Below, piece after piece: positions 17,498 to 27,179 of a DNA stretch of 64,000 bases. Each line of letters starts with the position of its first letter. Position 1 is the stretch's first letter. The translations under genes and the position numbers were made by a program. The stretch spans positions 248,001 to 312,000 of the forward strand of contig CAMVDX010000002.1 in assembly GCA_947166355.1 (NCBI GenBank), read 5' to 3'. The notes beneath the pieces are model-generated. The model was given only the letters and a program-made list of their open reading frames with translations, was not told where the DNA came from and ran no database searches. This DNA comes from an uncultured Treponema sp. Its GTDB lineage: Bacteria; Spirochaetota; Spirochaetia; Treponematales; Treponemataceae.

Positions 17498-18940
17498 ATG
17501 AAATTTTTTATCGATCAGCACGGTTGTGCTAAAAATCAGACAGATGGTGAGCTCATTGCGGGCTTTTTGATGGAACGCGGCTACGAATTCACCCTCAATG
17601 CCGATGAAGCAGATTTTATTCTCATTAATTCCTGCGGATTTATTCAGTCCGCTAAAAAGGAATCAATTGATGCTGTTTACGATATAAAAAAGGCCTATCC
17701 TAAAGCAAAACTTGTTCTTACCGGCTGTCTTGCTGAGCGTTATGCTGATACGCTTATTGAACAGATGCCTGAACTAGACGGTGTGTTTGGAAACGGAGAC
17801 CTTTCTAAAATTGCAGACTTTATGGACGGTATCAAAAAGCAGCGCGGCGCAGAGACTTTTGCGCAGAAAGGTGTATGTGGTGGGGCGCGCCCTGTTTTGT
17901 TCAACTTTCCGGGCAGTGCTTTTGTCAAAATCACCGAGGGCTGTTCAAATCACTGTTCCTTCTGCGCCATTCCGCTTATTCGTGGAGAACTCCGCAGTCG
18001 CCGCGAGTCAGAAATCCTCACAGAAATCCGCCGCCTCGTAAAAGACGGAGTTTACGAAATCAACCTTATAGGTCAGGATCTCGCGGCTTACGGCTCCGAT
18101 ACAAAAACATCGCTTGCGGAGCTTCTTACAAAAATTACAGCTCTTAAAGGAGATTTTGTTGTACGTCCGCTTTACATTCATCCAGATCATTTTACAGATG
18201 ATATTATAGAGGCAATTAAGGCAGGCGAGGGAAGACTTCTGCCATATTTTGATATTCCATTCCAGAGCGGTGACGATGCTATAATCAAAGCTATGAACCG
18301 CACAGGCTCATTCAAAAAATATACTGCCCTTGTAAAAAAAATCCGAAGTTCCCTTCCTTCTGCCGTACTGCGTACAACCTTCCTGACCGGCTTCCCTGGC
18401 GAAACAGATGAAGCTACTGAAAATACGGCGCAGTTTCTTCAGAAAATTTCACCGGACTGGTCAGGCTGCTTCCCTTACAGCCGTGAAGAAGATACACCGG
18501 CTTATAAAATGAAAAACCGCGTACCTGCCCGTACTGCCCGCGCCCGCGCAGAGCGCCTGGAAGAGCTTCAGAGTGCAATAACGGCAGAACGTCTTTCCCG
18601 CAATGTAGGAAAAGAGCTGAATGTTTTAATTGAGGAAGTTGTTACAACAGAACAGCCTGTCAGCCAGGCGGCAGCTGAGAATTCTGGGCATGCCATAACC
18701 GACAATTCTGCAAATAACGAAGGTCTTGCAATCGGCCGCGCCTGGTTTCAGGCTCCAGAAGTAGATGGTTCTGTTGTTATTCGCTATGACCTCGATGATG
18801 TGACTGCTGTTTCTGCTATTGTTCCTGGTGCGGTTGTTACAGTAAAAGTTCTTGCCAGTACCGGTGTAGACCTTGATTCCCGCTTTATAAAAAATTATAG
18901 AAAAACTAGCAAAAAAAGCGAGCGTAAATTCATTTTTTAG
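17498..18940 (+). CDS. rimO: Ribosomal protein S12 methylthiotransferase RimO
   Basis: Radical-SAM methylthiotransferase of 480 residues that modifies an aspartate of ribosomal protein S12. The N-terminal UPF0004 domain supplies three cysteines (C10 in QHGCAKNQ, one in INSCGF, one in LTGCLAER) for the auxiliary cluster. The SAM cluster motif CSNHCSFC is at 149-156. The C-terminal TRAM domain ends near GVDLDSRF. Compared with typical RimO there is an extra Ala/Asn/Ser-rich stretch of about 25 residues (385-409) between the radical-SAM part and the GRAWFQAPEVDG strand of TRAM, possibly a degenerated repeat insertion. AAAGG precedes the ATG. Confidence 0.93.
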   Translation: MKFFIDQHGCAKNQTDGELIAGFLMERGYEFTLNADEADFILINSCGFIQSAKKESIDAVYDIKKAYPKAKLVLTGCLAERYADTLIEQMPELDGVFGNGDLSKIADFMDGIKKQRGAETFAQKGVCGGARPVLFNFPGSAFVKITEGCSNHCSFCAIPLIRGELRSRRESEILTEIRRLVKDGVYEINLIGQDLAAYGSDTKTSLAELLTKITALKGDFVVRPLYIHPDHFTDDIIEAIKAGEGRLLPYFDIPFQSGDDAIIKAMNRTGSFKKYTALVKKIRSSLPSAVLRTTFLTGFPGETDEATENTAQFLQKISPDWSGCFPYSREEDTPAYKMKNRVPARTARARAERLEELQSAITAERLSRNVGKELNVLIEEVVTTEQPVSQAAAENSGHAITDNSANNEGLAIGRAWFQAPEVDGSVVIRYDLDDVTAVSAIVPGAVVTVKVLASTGVDLDSRFIKNYRKTSKKSERKFIF

Positions 18941-18977
18941 TGTATAATATTTAAAGTTATCTAAATCGGACTGAAGA

Positions 18978-20918
18978 ATGAAGGTTATTGCAGTTTTAAT
19001 TCCAACATTTAATATTGAATATAGTCTTGATGTTTTAAATGGAATATCAGATTATTTTCGTGACAAAGAAGTTAAGGTTGTCATTATTCAGACTAGAATT
19101 CCTGGTGTAAATCAGGGAGCCTTTGACTATCAGTATTGTACTGGCTTTGAGTATGCAAAATCAAAAGAAGTTGATGCAGTAATCTGTGTAAGCGGTCTTT
19201 ATGCTTCTCAAATGAACGAAGATAAACTCCGTGAGCTTCTTCAGGCTTTTGAGCCGCGTCCTGTTGTTTCTATTGCTTTGGAATTAAATTCAAGAAACAG
19301 TTATGTCATAAAGGCAGATTGCCGCAGAAGCTTTAAGGATATTGTAAATCATCTTAAAAAAGAACATGATTGCAAAAAAATAGCATTCTTTTCTGCAAAC
19401 GAAACTAAATCAAAAGAAGCACTTGAACGATATGATGCCTTTACTGCTGCTTTGGATTCCTGCCATCTGGATTTTTATCCTGAAATGGTTTATGACGGCG
19501 CTTTTACAGATTTTAAAGCGCATGACATTATAAAAGAAAGATTCAAGTCAAAGTCTGAAATTCCTTTTGATGCAATTGTCTGTGCAAATGACATGATGGC
19601 TGCGGGATGTATTCGTGCTTTAGATGAAATTGGAGTCAAAGTTCCGCAAGACGTAAAAGTTATAGGCTTTGATGATGCCATAGTTGCCACTATGATGTCA
19701 CCAAAGCTTTCGACCATTAATCAGGATATTTATAGTCAGGGCTATGAGGCGGCAGAAATCGCCGACCGTTTGCTTGATGGCGAAAAAATGAAAAAGGAAC
19801 TGCTTAATCCGCTTATTCCAAAATTCCGCCAGTCCTGTGGCTGTATAAGTATAGATCATTCTCTTCCTTCTTATAGAAGTGTTGATGGAGAAATCTGTTC
19901 TGATGTCTGTGAGAAAAATAATGGTGTGATGCAGTTTGTAAATGCCCTAAGTGAAAAAAATACGGTGGTTACACTGCTAGATACAATCCGTGGTTTTAAT
20001 ACACTAAAGCAGATGTTTTTTAGTCTCCGATATATTGTGCAGCAATGTGCAATGAGCGGTATTGCCATTCACTTTTTTAAGGATGTACAGATTATTGATT
20101 CTGAACAGGAATTTGTTCTTCCAGAAAATGTAGACTTGCACATGTTCTATTCTGGGCTTGCAAATATTGAATTCTTCAGGCCGGGTGTTACAACTAATCC
20201 TCATGAAAAGATTTTTGCGGCCCGCGCTATGGAAGATATTCACGGCATTTTTATTTTGAATCCGATTTTTATGGGTGAAAATAATTACGGCTACATGCTC
20301 TGCCGTATCAACGAAAATAAATTTGCAGATTATAACGTTTATCTTAAAATCGTAATGAACGCAATCGCTCAGGCTTATGAGTACACAAGTAAGATTCAGG
20401 AAGGTAGAAATCTTGAGCGTGAGAACACTGATTTAGCCCTTCAGTCACGCATGGATGAATTAACAGGTATTCTCAATCGCCGTGGTTTTATAGAACGCGG
20501 TCAGGCGGCTCTTGATGTTCTGCAGGAAACTGATACTTCTGGTGTTGTATTTTTTGCAGATATGGATGGTCTTAAAAAAATTAATGATACCTGGGGACAT
20601 GACATGGGTGATAAGGCAATTATGCTTCAGGCCCGCGTTCTTAAAGACATTTTCCGTTCTTCAGATGTTGTCGGCCGTCTTAGCGGAGACGAGTTTGGTA
20701 TTGTTGCACTTGGAATGAAGATGAACTATGTCGAAAATACTCGTCTTAAAATTGATATGTTAAGCAGAAAGGTTTCTATAGAAAATCAGCTTCCATTTAC
20801 TCTTTCCATTAGTCTTGGTGCAGTTGATTTACAGAAATCCAGTGTATTAAAACAGCTTTTAACTGAAGCAGATAAAGAACTTTACAAAGAAAAAAAGAAG
20901 AAACATGCCAGAGAATAG
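18978..20918 (+). CDS. LacI-type sensor domain fused to GGDEF diguanylate cyclase (copy 1)
   Basis: Protein of 646 residues. Residues 1-285 are a periplasmic-binding-protein fold of the LacI/GalR type (DAIVCANDMMAAGCIRALDE, VIGFDDAIVATMMSPKLSTI), lacking both a helix-turn-helix and a signal peptide, so it should sense a small molecule in the cytoplasm. A middle domain (about 310-470) may be GAF-like. The C-terminal GGDEF domain has DELTGILNRRGF, the motif SGDEF (569-573) and an upstream RSSD inhibitory-site motif (560-563), so it probably makes c-di-GMP with product inhibition; Ser in place of the first Gly is tolerated in active enzymes. It overlaps the uvrD start by 14 bases. A paralogue lies just beyond uvrD. 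Confidence 0.88.
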   Translation: MKVIAVLIPTFNIEYSLDVLNGISDYFRDKEVKVVIIQTRIPGVNQGAFDYQYCTGFEYAKSKEVDAVICVSGLYASQMNEDKLRELLQAFEPRPVVSIALELNSRNSYVIKADCRRSFKDIVNHLKKEHDCKKIAFFSANETKSKEALERYDAFTAALDSCHLDFYPEMVYDGAFTDFKAHDIIKERFKSKSEIPFDAIVCANDMMAAGCIRALDEIGVKVPQDVKVIGFDDAIVATMMSPKLSTINQDIYSQGYEAAEIADRLLDGEKMKKELLNPLIPKFRQSCGCISIDHSLPSYRSVDGEICSDVCEKNNGVMQFVNALSEKNTVVTLLDTIRGFNTLKQMFFSLRYIVQQCAMSGIAIHFFKDVQIIDSEQEFVLPENVDLHMFYSGLANIEFFRPGVTTNPHEKIFAARAMEDIHGIFILNPIFMGENNYGYMLCRINENKFADYNVYLKIVMNAIAQAYEYTSKIQEGRNLERENTDLALQSRMDELTGILNRRGFIERGQAALDVLQETDTSGVVFFADMDGLKKINDTWGHDMGDKAIMLQARVLKDIFRSSDVVGRLSGDEFGIVALGMKMNYVENTRLKIDMLSRKVSIENQLPFTLSISLGAVDLQKSSVLKQLLTEADKELYKEKKKKHARE

Positions 20919-23154
20919 TTTTCTTGACTCGTTGAATGAACAGCAGCGCGCTGCAGTAATACACGAAGGTTCGCCGCTTCTTATTCTTGCGGGAGCCGGT
21001 TCCGGTAAAACACGGGTAATCACAACAAAAATTGCATATCTTATAGCCGAAAAAAATATTGAGCCCTGGAGTATCCTTTCAGTTACGTTTACAAAAAAGG
21101 CCGCAAACGAAATGTTCGAACGTGCAGTTGCTCTTGAGGAACGAGCTTCTGATGCTCAGATACGTACTTTCCATTCTTTTGGTTCATGGTTTCTTAGAAA
21201 GTATGCAGAACACGCCGGACTTGAGCCAAACTTTACGGTTTATGGTGAAGATGATATGGCAACGCTGATAAAAAAAGCAGAGCCGTCGCTTTCGACAAAA
21301 GAAGTTCGTACTGCCGTTCATCAAATTTCTTTGTGTAAAGATTACTGTCTTACTCCAGATGATGACCTTGGAATTATAGGCAGCGAATTTGATTTAAATG
21401 ATATATATTCTAAATATCAGAAGCGTCTGCGAGCTACAGGTAATGCAGACTTCGGCGATTTGATTATGCTGCCGGTGCAGATTCTTGAGAGTTATGAAGA
21501 AATTGCAGATTATATACATAACCGTTTTAAGGTAATTATGGTAGATGAGTATCAGGACTCGAACATTGCTCAGTATAGACTTTTACAGAGTCTTTCGGGG
21601 GTAAAACAGGGGAGTGATACTTATGTTTGTGTTGTAGGTGATGATGATCAGTCTATTTATAAATTCCGTGGTGCTGAAGTAGAAAATATTCTTACTTTTC
21701 CACAGAAATTTCCGGGTACAGAAATTATAAAGCTTGAACGCAATTACCGTTCTACGGCAAATATTCTGAGTGCAGCGGAGCTCGTGGTAAAGAAAAACCA
21801 TCATGCGGGACTTGAAAAAACTCTTGTTGCTGATCGCGGAGAGGGCGGAAAGCCTGTGCTTGCTTTTTTGCCGGATCAGAATGCAGAAGCTAAATTTGCT
21901 GCCGACCTTATTTTACAGTCTCTTGAAGGACCAAACAGTCAGCCTGGCGCAAAGTATTCTGACTGGGCTATTCTTTACCGAACTAATGCGCAGTCTCTCG
22001 GATTTGAAAAAGAATTTCTTCACAGAAAGATTCCGTATGTTGTTGTTGGCTCTTTAAAATTTTATGAGCGTGAAGAAATCAAAGATGCTCTTGCATATAT
22101 TTCGTTTTATGCAAATCATAAGGATGAAATTTCATTTCGCAGAATAATCAATAAGCCTTCCCGTGGAATTGGAGAAAAAACTCAGGATAAGATAATGGAA
22201 ACTGCCTTTTTACAGAATGAACAAGGTGCTCCTGTTTATTCTGATTTACTGGAAAATCTCCGCAAGTGGCAGCTTTCGGGTAATCTTTCTAAAAAAGCCT
22301 CTGATGGAGCTGCATCTTTTATAAAGCTGTTTGATACTCTTGCAAATTGTTTTGATGAAAATAAAGCTCTTTCTGATTTTGTTGAACGTGTTATTCGTGA
22401 TTCGGCATTGGATGAATATCATAAAGCAGGCGATGAAATTGAAGGAACAACCCGTGTTCAGAACCTGCAGGAGCTTGTGAATACTGCGGTTCCATATAAA
22501 TGCACAATGGAAGGTCTTTTACAGTTCCTTGATGCGATTAACCTTGATCGTACACTTGACGCAGAAAATCAGGCAGCTGGTGATGATTCTGTAACACTTA
22601 TTACTCTGCATAATACTAAAGGTCTGGAATATAACAAGGTTGTCATTACCGGTCTGGAAGAAGGTGTGTTTCCCCGTATGGAAAAAGCCGGAGCAGAGCT
22701 GGAAGAAGAACGCCGACTCTTTTATGTAGGAATTACCCGTGCCCGTGATGAGCTTTACGTTACCTCAGCTGCAAAACGTTGTCTTTATGGCCGCTGGGAT
22801 TTTATGCGCCCGAGTCCGTTTATTAAGGAGGCTGCGTCTGCCTTTACAGTTGTAGGTCAGGCGCCATTCGGTTTTCCGCGTGTAAAAGCCGGAGGAATGT
22901 CTGGTGGAACGGTAAGTTTTGGTCGCGATGCTTCGGCCTTTGCAGGTGAAACTGCAGATGATGAAGATGACGGACTTTCTTCTAAGTGGAAAAAGGGGGC
23001 TCACGTTTTTCATGATGATTATGGAGATGGTGCTGTCGTAGCTGCTTATAAGAACTCGGGTGAATTTGTAATTGAGGTACAGTTTTCAACTGGAACAAAA
23101 AAGAAGTTTCTTCCAAAATACCAGGCAAAATCCCTGACAATAATTAAAGACTAG
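20905..23154 (+). CDS. UvrD/PcrA/Rep-type superfamily 1 DNA helicase
   Basis: 3'-5' DNA helicase of 749 residues for repair or replication restart. Motif I is AGAGSGKTR (near 29-37), motif Ia includes SVTFTKKAANEM, motif II is VDEYQDSN, motif III GDDDQSIYKFRGA, motif IV LERNYRS, motif V TLHNTKGLEYNKV and motif VI VGITRARDELY. The C-terminus after about 690 contains the PcrA-like tudor-type segment (KKGAHVFHDDYGDGAVV) that contacts RNA polymerase in PcrA/UvrD. Its start lies inside the end of the upstream GGDEF gene, which implies translational coupling of a signalling protein with a helicase, an odd pairing. Confidence 0.94.
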   Translation: MPENSFLDSLNEQQRAAVIHEGSPLLILAGAGSGKTRVITTKIAYLIAEKNIEPWSILSVTFTKKAANEMFERAVALEERASDAQIRTFHSFGSWFLRKYAEHAGLEPNFTVYGEDDMATLIKKAEPSLSTKEVRTAVHQISLCKDYCLTPDDDLGIIGSEFDLNDIYSKYQKRLRATGNADFGDLIMLPVQILESYEEIADYIHNRFKVIMVDEYQDSNIAQYRLLQSLSGVKQGSDTYVCVVGDDDQSIYKFRGAEVENILTFPQKFPGTEIIKLERNYRSTANILSAAELVVKKNHHAGLEKTLVADRGEGGKPVLAFLPDQNAEAKFAADLILQSLEGPNSQPGAKYSDWAILYRTNAQSLGFEKEFLHRKIPYVVVGSLKFYEREEIKDALAYISFYANHKDEISFRRIINKPSRGIGEKTQDKIMETAFLQNEQGAPVYSDLLENLRKWQLSGNLSKKASDGAASFIKLFDTLANCFDENKALSDFVERVIRDSALDEYHKAGDEIEGTTRVQNLQELVNTAVPYKCTMEGLLQFLDAINLDRTLDAENQAAGDDSVTLITLHNTKGLEYNKVVITGLEEGVFPRMEKAGAELEEERRLFYVGITRARDELYVTSAAKRCLYGRWDFMRPSPFIKEAASAFTVVGQAPFGFPRVKAGGMSGGTVSFGRDASAFAGETADDEDDGLSSKWKKGAHVFHDDYGDGAVVAAYKNSGEFVIEVQFSTGTKKKFLPKYQAKSLTIIKD

Positions 23155-23158
23155 GCCA

Positions 23159-23350
23159 TACGGATTTTGTCACGCGGATTTTGTCACGCGGATTGTTACG
23201 CGGATTTCACGCGGATTTTACACGGATTTTACACGGATTTTACACGGATTTTACACGGATTTTACACGGATTTTACACGGATTTTTTCACACGGATTGTT
23301 ACGCGGATTTTACACGGATTGTTACGCGGATTGTTACGCGGATATTTTCA
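23159..23350. repeat. 11-bp tandem repeat array, TTTTACACGGA unit
   Basis: About 16 copies of a unit containing ACGCGGATT or ACACGGATT. The central part (23216-23284) has six perfect copies of the 11-mer ACACGGATTTT; the flanks are looser, with 11-14 base spacing. The 515-base gap between uvrD and the next gene holds this array and the reverse-oriented one that follows. Confidence 0.9.
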
Positions 23351-23423
23351 CATAGATTTTAACTTGGGTTTTATGTGGATTCGAAATTACTACGTTATTT
23401 TCTTTTTTTTATATTAAAATCGA

Positions 23424-23537
23424 ATCCGTGTAACTATCCGTGTGCTATCCGTGTGACCAAACAATCCGTGTACTATCCGTGTACTATCCGTGTGACCAAA
23501 TAATCCGTGTAACTATCCGTGTGACACCCAATCCGAC
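23424..23537. repeat. Reverse-oriented ATCCGTGT repeat array
   Basis: About nine copies of ATCCGTGT, the complement of the ACACGGAT unit upstream, separated by short ACT, GACCAAA or AACT spacers. Together with the upstream array it forms a large inverted repeat around an AT-rich loop at 23350-23423. The remaining 130 bases before the next gene are AT-rich with no clear feature. Confidence 0.85.
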
Positions 23538-23669
23538 TTATAACATTCTGTTAATAAAAATTTCTAGTGACAAACACAAATTTCTGAATTAAAATATTTA
23601 ATAGCCCAAAAAGTAAAAAGAATTATTTAAAAATATTTATTTAAAACTAAAAAACTAACGGTAAAACAA

Positions 23670-25616
23670 ATGCGAATAGGGCTGGTATTAGACTATGTAG
23701 TCTCAGAATATGCTGATAGAATTATCCGGGGTGTTTCGCTTGCCTGTCAGGAAAAATCTGCGGAGCTTGTTGTCTTTTCAGTGGGAAGACTTCAGGATTT
23801 AAGCGGAGCCTTTGACTATCAGAATCTTTCTGTATCATCATTCATTTCTTCAAAAAATCTTGACGGAGTAATCTTTATTTCCGGTACAATGATGCATTCT
23901 CTTACGAAATCGGAGGTTGCTTCATATATAAAATCCTTTAAACCTCTTCCGGTTGCAAATATTTCTATGGAAATACCCGGGGTTACTTCTGTAGTTGTAG
24001 AAAATCATGAAGCTTATGAGGCAGTAATTGCTGAACTTGTAAAACGTCAGAGATGCCGTAAGTTTGCAATTCTTGGTGTACGCGGGAATTCTTCAGAAAT
24101 TAAAAACCGCATAAAAAATATTAAGGCAATTCTGGAATCTTATGATATTCCAGAAGATAATATAACGGTCTGGAAATCTGTTTTAAGTTACGGACCTGCT
24201 CTTGATGATCTTCGTAGTGCATATAAGGAAATGAGTTCCTTTAATTATGATGCAATTATCTGTATGAATGATGAAATGGCTTTTGCCGCAATGGATTTTT
24301 GTGCTGAAATAGGTAAGAAAGTTCCAAATGATGTCGCTGTAATCGGTTTTGACAATCTTTATTATTCAGATAACAGTGTACCAACCCTTTCTACTATTAA
24401 ACAGAATTTTGAAGGTCAGGGCTATATTGCAGGAATAAATCTTATAAACGAAATCAATGGTAAACCTGTAGACAAGCTTTCTGTCATGAAGGCAATTCCC
24501 GTTATGAGGACTTCTACACGCAGGGTTCCTTATGACAAATCTGCCCCTCATGCAAAAAATTTTGAGTTTGAGACAGAAGACCGTAAGCGATTTCATGCAA
24601 GTTCGGGAACTGAATGGTACAGAAAAAAAGGTGAGTTTTATCAAACTACCACATTTTATACAGAAATGCAGTCAGACATGACTTATGATCAGCTTCGTGC
24701 CAGAATCAATGATGATTTGCGTTCCTTCGGAATTTCTGCAAGTGCAATAGTTCTCTATGAAAAGCCGATAGAAATGACGACCCCTTTTGAATACTTTCAT
24801 CTGCCTAAGAGTGCGCATCTTTTTTCCGGATTTGATGATAAGTCAGGTTTTGATTCTAATGTAGATAAAATGGATTTCATTTGTAATCCAAAAGAAAAAA
24901 TGCTGCCGGAAGGAATTATAAAGTTTGGTTCTGATGGAGTGCTGGTTTTTGCTATTTATCATAGTACTTTGCAATACGGTTATATAATCATAAGACCTGG
25001 AAATTATGAATCTTTGATTTATGATCTTTTTGTCAAATTGCTTTCTTCTACAATTGCTTCTGTTTATTCCTTCTCACTTGCGCATAGCGAAACTTCTCGT
25101 GTTCGTCAAAAGATAGATGAGCTTGATCTTATTGCCAGTACAGATGAACTTACAGGCGTGTACAACCGCCGTGGTTTTTATTCTTTTGGTGAGACTACGC
25201 TTAAATTTGCAAAGGCAATGGGACAGAGCGGTATTGTAATTTACTGTGATATGGACGGCCTTAAAAAGATAAATGATGAATACGGGCATGAAGCAGGAGA
25301 TAAGGCAATCCTTGCGGAATCAATAATTTTGCGAAGTAATTTCCGTTCTAATGATATTATTGCAAGAATCGGTGGCGACGAGTTTGCAATAATATGTCCG
25401 GGGCTTACCAAAAAGGCTTTGAATTCAATTCGTGAGCATATTGATGAGGATTGCAGAATCTGGTCTGGTGGAAACGAACTGGGCTTTTCAATTTCAATCA
25501 GTATGGGAAGTGTACAGTATCCTTCGCCTAAGATGGATTATAAAATCACTCCGCTTTTGAGTGAGGCTGATTCCCTTATGTATATGGAAAAAAGAGCCAA
25601 GAAAGCTAAGAAATAA
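23670..25616 (+). CDS. LacI-type sensor domain fused to GGDEF diguanylate cyclase (copy 2)
   Basis: Paralogue of the protein encoded upstream of uvrD; 648 residues with the same order: cytoplasmic LacI/GalR-type binding domain (1-285; YDAIICMNDEMAFAAMDFCA, VIGFDNLYYSDNSVPTLSTI), a middle domain, then GGDEF. The catalytic motif is a perfect GGDEF (568-572) preceded by an RSND inhibitory site (559-562). No helix-turn-helix and no signal peptide. The binding pockets of the two copies differ in many positions, so they may sense different ligands. No Shine-Dalgarno sequence is visible; the upstream region is AT-rich after the repeat arrays. Confidence 0.88.
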   Translation: MRIGLVLDYVVSEYADRIIRGVSLACQEKSAELVVFSVGRLQDLSGAFDYQNLSVSSFISSKNLDGVIFISGTMMHSLTKSEVASYIKSFKPLPVANISMEIPGVTSVVVENHEAYEAVIAELVKRQRCRKFAILGVRGNSSEIKNRIKNIKAILESYDIPEDNITVWKSVLSYGPALDDLRSAYKEMSSFNYDAIICMNDEMAFAAMDFCAEIGKKVPNDVAVIGFDNLYYSDNSVPTLSTIKQNFEGQGYIAGINLINEINGKPVDKLSVMKAIPVMRTSTRRVPYDKSAPHAKNFEFETEDRKRFHASSGTEWYRKKGEFYQTTTFYTEMQSDMTYDQLRARINDDLRSFGISASAIVLYEKPIEMTTPFEYFHLPKSAHLFSGFDDKSGFDSNVDKMDFICNPKEKMLPEGIIKFGSDGVLVFAIYHSTLQYGYIIIRPGNYESLIYDLFVKLLSSTIASVYSFSLAHSETSRVRQKIDELDLIASTDELTGVYNRRGFYSFGETTLKFAKAMGQSGIVIYCDMDGLKKINDEYGHEAGDKAILAESIILRSNFRSNDIIARIGGDEFAIICPGLTKKALNSIREHIDEDCRIWSGGNELGFSISISMGSVQYPSPKMDYKITPLLSEADSLMYMEKRAKKAKK

Positions 25617-25621
25617 AACAT

Positions 25622-25790
25622 CCTGTCAGGGCTGTCCAAAAACTAGTGTCATGCTGAGCCTTCGTAGTACAGCTGCTCGGAGACTCTTTAAAGGGAATGA
25701 CCAAAAAGTATTGTCATGCTGAACTTGTTTCAGCATCTACACTATATCTAGGTCTATAGATTCCGAAACAAGTTCGGAATGACACTGATT
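25622..25790. repeat. Palindromic repeat cluster, GTCATGCTGAAC type
   Basis: Two copies: GTCATGCTGAGCCTTCGTAGTAC with a partner GGGAATGAC, then GTCATGCTGAACTTGTTTCAGCATC with CCGAAACAAGTTCGGAATGACA. The second has nested arms able to form a long hairpin. It fills the convergent gap before the OmpA-like gene. Confidence 0.8.
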
Positions 25791-25794
25791 TTTT

Positions 25795-27153
25795 CTAGTT
25801 CCAGTCACGCTGAATGTAGGTTGCGCGCGGGCGGGCAATGATTCTTACACGGCGATTCTGGGCGCGGCCCTGTTCCGTGTCATTGTCTGCAATTGGCATG
25901 GTTCCGCCAAAGCCTTTGTATGAAAATATCTTTTCGTCCAGACCTTCGTTTACAAGAGCCGACATTACAGTTTTTGTTCTTTCAATTGAGAGATTCAGCT
26001 GACCTACGGGTTTGCCTACATCGGCAGTATGGCCTTCAATTAAAATACTGTAGCCTTCGTCTTCAAGTATTTCTTTAAGCTTTTCGGCAATCTGTTCAAT
26101 CCGGCTTTTTTCCTCTGGAAGGAGTTCCGGTGAATCCGGATAGAAACGCAGGTTTACATCAAACATAAGGCCTGTAGCTGTATCAGAAATTGAAACTCCA
26201 GGAATCTTGTTCTCATAAAAATACTGTTTTACAGTGTTGTACTTAATATAATAGGATGGTGTTTTTTCCGGAATTGAAATATCATAAATCAGATTTTTCT
26301 TGTCCAGAAGAATTACTACTTTTCCTTCCTGCAGGAGTTTGATGTTTTCCGGTACGGTAAGAATTTTAAGTGCATCACGGCGTTTTATAACAGGGTCTGT
26401 GCGGTTACGGCCGTAAACCTGTGAAGCCTTTATATAAAGCGGATCTGAGCCTACGCGGTCTTCATAATCAGAAATATTGTCAGAATAATGATAGCCGGTT
26501 AGTCCTGTTTCTGATACGACTGCGGGAGAAACAATATTTTTTTCGTAGATAATGTTCATCTGATCATCCCAGATTTGTGGAAAGAAGCAGGCGTAAACTT
26601 CGCTTTTTACATATTCGCCGTGAACCGGATATGCGCCGCGAGCATCAATAATAATTCCGCTGAAAGCACGGGATGGAACTGAATCTATCGGCAGCTGTGG
26701 AGTGTAGGCGTAATTATGGCGTATGAGCAATTTACCTATATCGTTTACATTCATTGTGTTAGTTGTGTTGAGGTAATTCAGGTCTTTTGAAAAAACATCA
26801 GGTGTTTTGTGCCCACCCATTATAAAGTGATATACCTGATCAAGAGTGAGATTTTCATTTATTACTGCTTCCGAAAGGTCATTTTCCGAGTTCTCAAAAA
26901 GCGACAGAAGCGGCGGCTGAATCAGTGGAAGCAGTTTAGACTTTATGTAGGTTGAGGCTACTTTTTTACCGGACGGCATTTGAATATCAGCTTTTTTTGC
27001 ATCAAGTGCAATGTTCGTAACAAAGTCTCTTGTAATCCAGTTGATGGAGCTTACTGCTTCAATTTTTGTATCATAATTCTGTCCAGTCTGTGAAAAAAAA
27101 GAATATGAAAATAATAAAAAGAGACATATAAATAATTGTCGTTTTTTGTTCAT
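25795..27153 (-). CDS. OmpA-family C-terminal domain protein
   Basis: Exported protein of 452 residues with signal peptide MNKKRQLFICLFLLFSYSFFSQ. The central region (about 130-330) is unlike known families by eye and contains ARGAYPVHGEYVKSEVYACF, which resembles proteins of the LPP20/secreted LigB-like spirochaete set only vaguely. The C-terminus (about 345-450) is an OmpA-like peptidoglycan-binding domain: LIEGHTADVGKPVGQLNLS, LSIERTKTVMSALV, GFGGTMPIADN, RAQNRRVRI. It likely links an envelope component to peptidoglycan. GGAG precedes the ATG. Confidence 0.85.
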   Translation of the reverse strand: MNKKRQLFICLFLLFSYSFFSQTGQNYDTKIEAVSSINWITRDFVTNIALDAKKADIQMPSGKKVASTYIKSKLLPLIQPPLLSLFENSENDLSEAVINENLTLDQVYHFIMGGHKTPDVFSKDLNYLNTTNTMNVNDIGKLLIRHNYAYTPQLPIDSVPSRAFSGIIIDARGAYPVHGEYVKSEVYACFFPQIWDDQMNIIYEKNIVSPAVVSETGLTGYHYSDNISDYEDRVGSDPLYIKASQVYGRNRTDPVIKRRDALKILTVPENIKLLQEGKVVILLDKKNLIYDISIPEKTPSYYIKYNTVKQYFYENKIPGVSISDTATGLMFDVNLRFYPDSPELLPEEKSRIEQIAEKLKEILEDEGYSILIEGHTADVGKPVGQLNLSIERTKTVMSALVNEGLDEKIFSYKGFGGTMPIADNDTEQGRAQNRRVRIIARPRATYIQRDWN

Positions 27154-27179
27154 TCGTTTGCTCCGTAAATATTAATCGA

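Noticed and set aside
23167..23417. Small genes encoding an 11-residue repeated peptide
   Set aside because: They are chance open frames of the 11-bp tandem array, open in two frames at once, with no ribosome site.
23159..23537. CRISPR array
   Set aside because: Units are 11-14 bases without unique spacers of constant length, and no cas gene is in the window.
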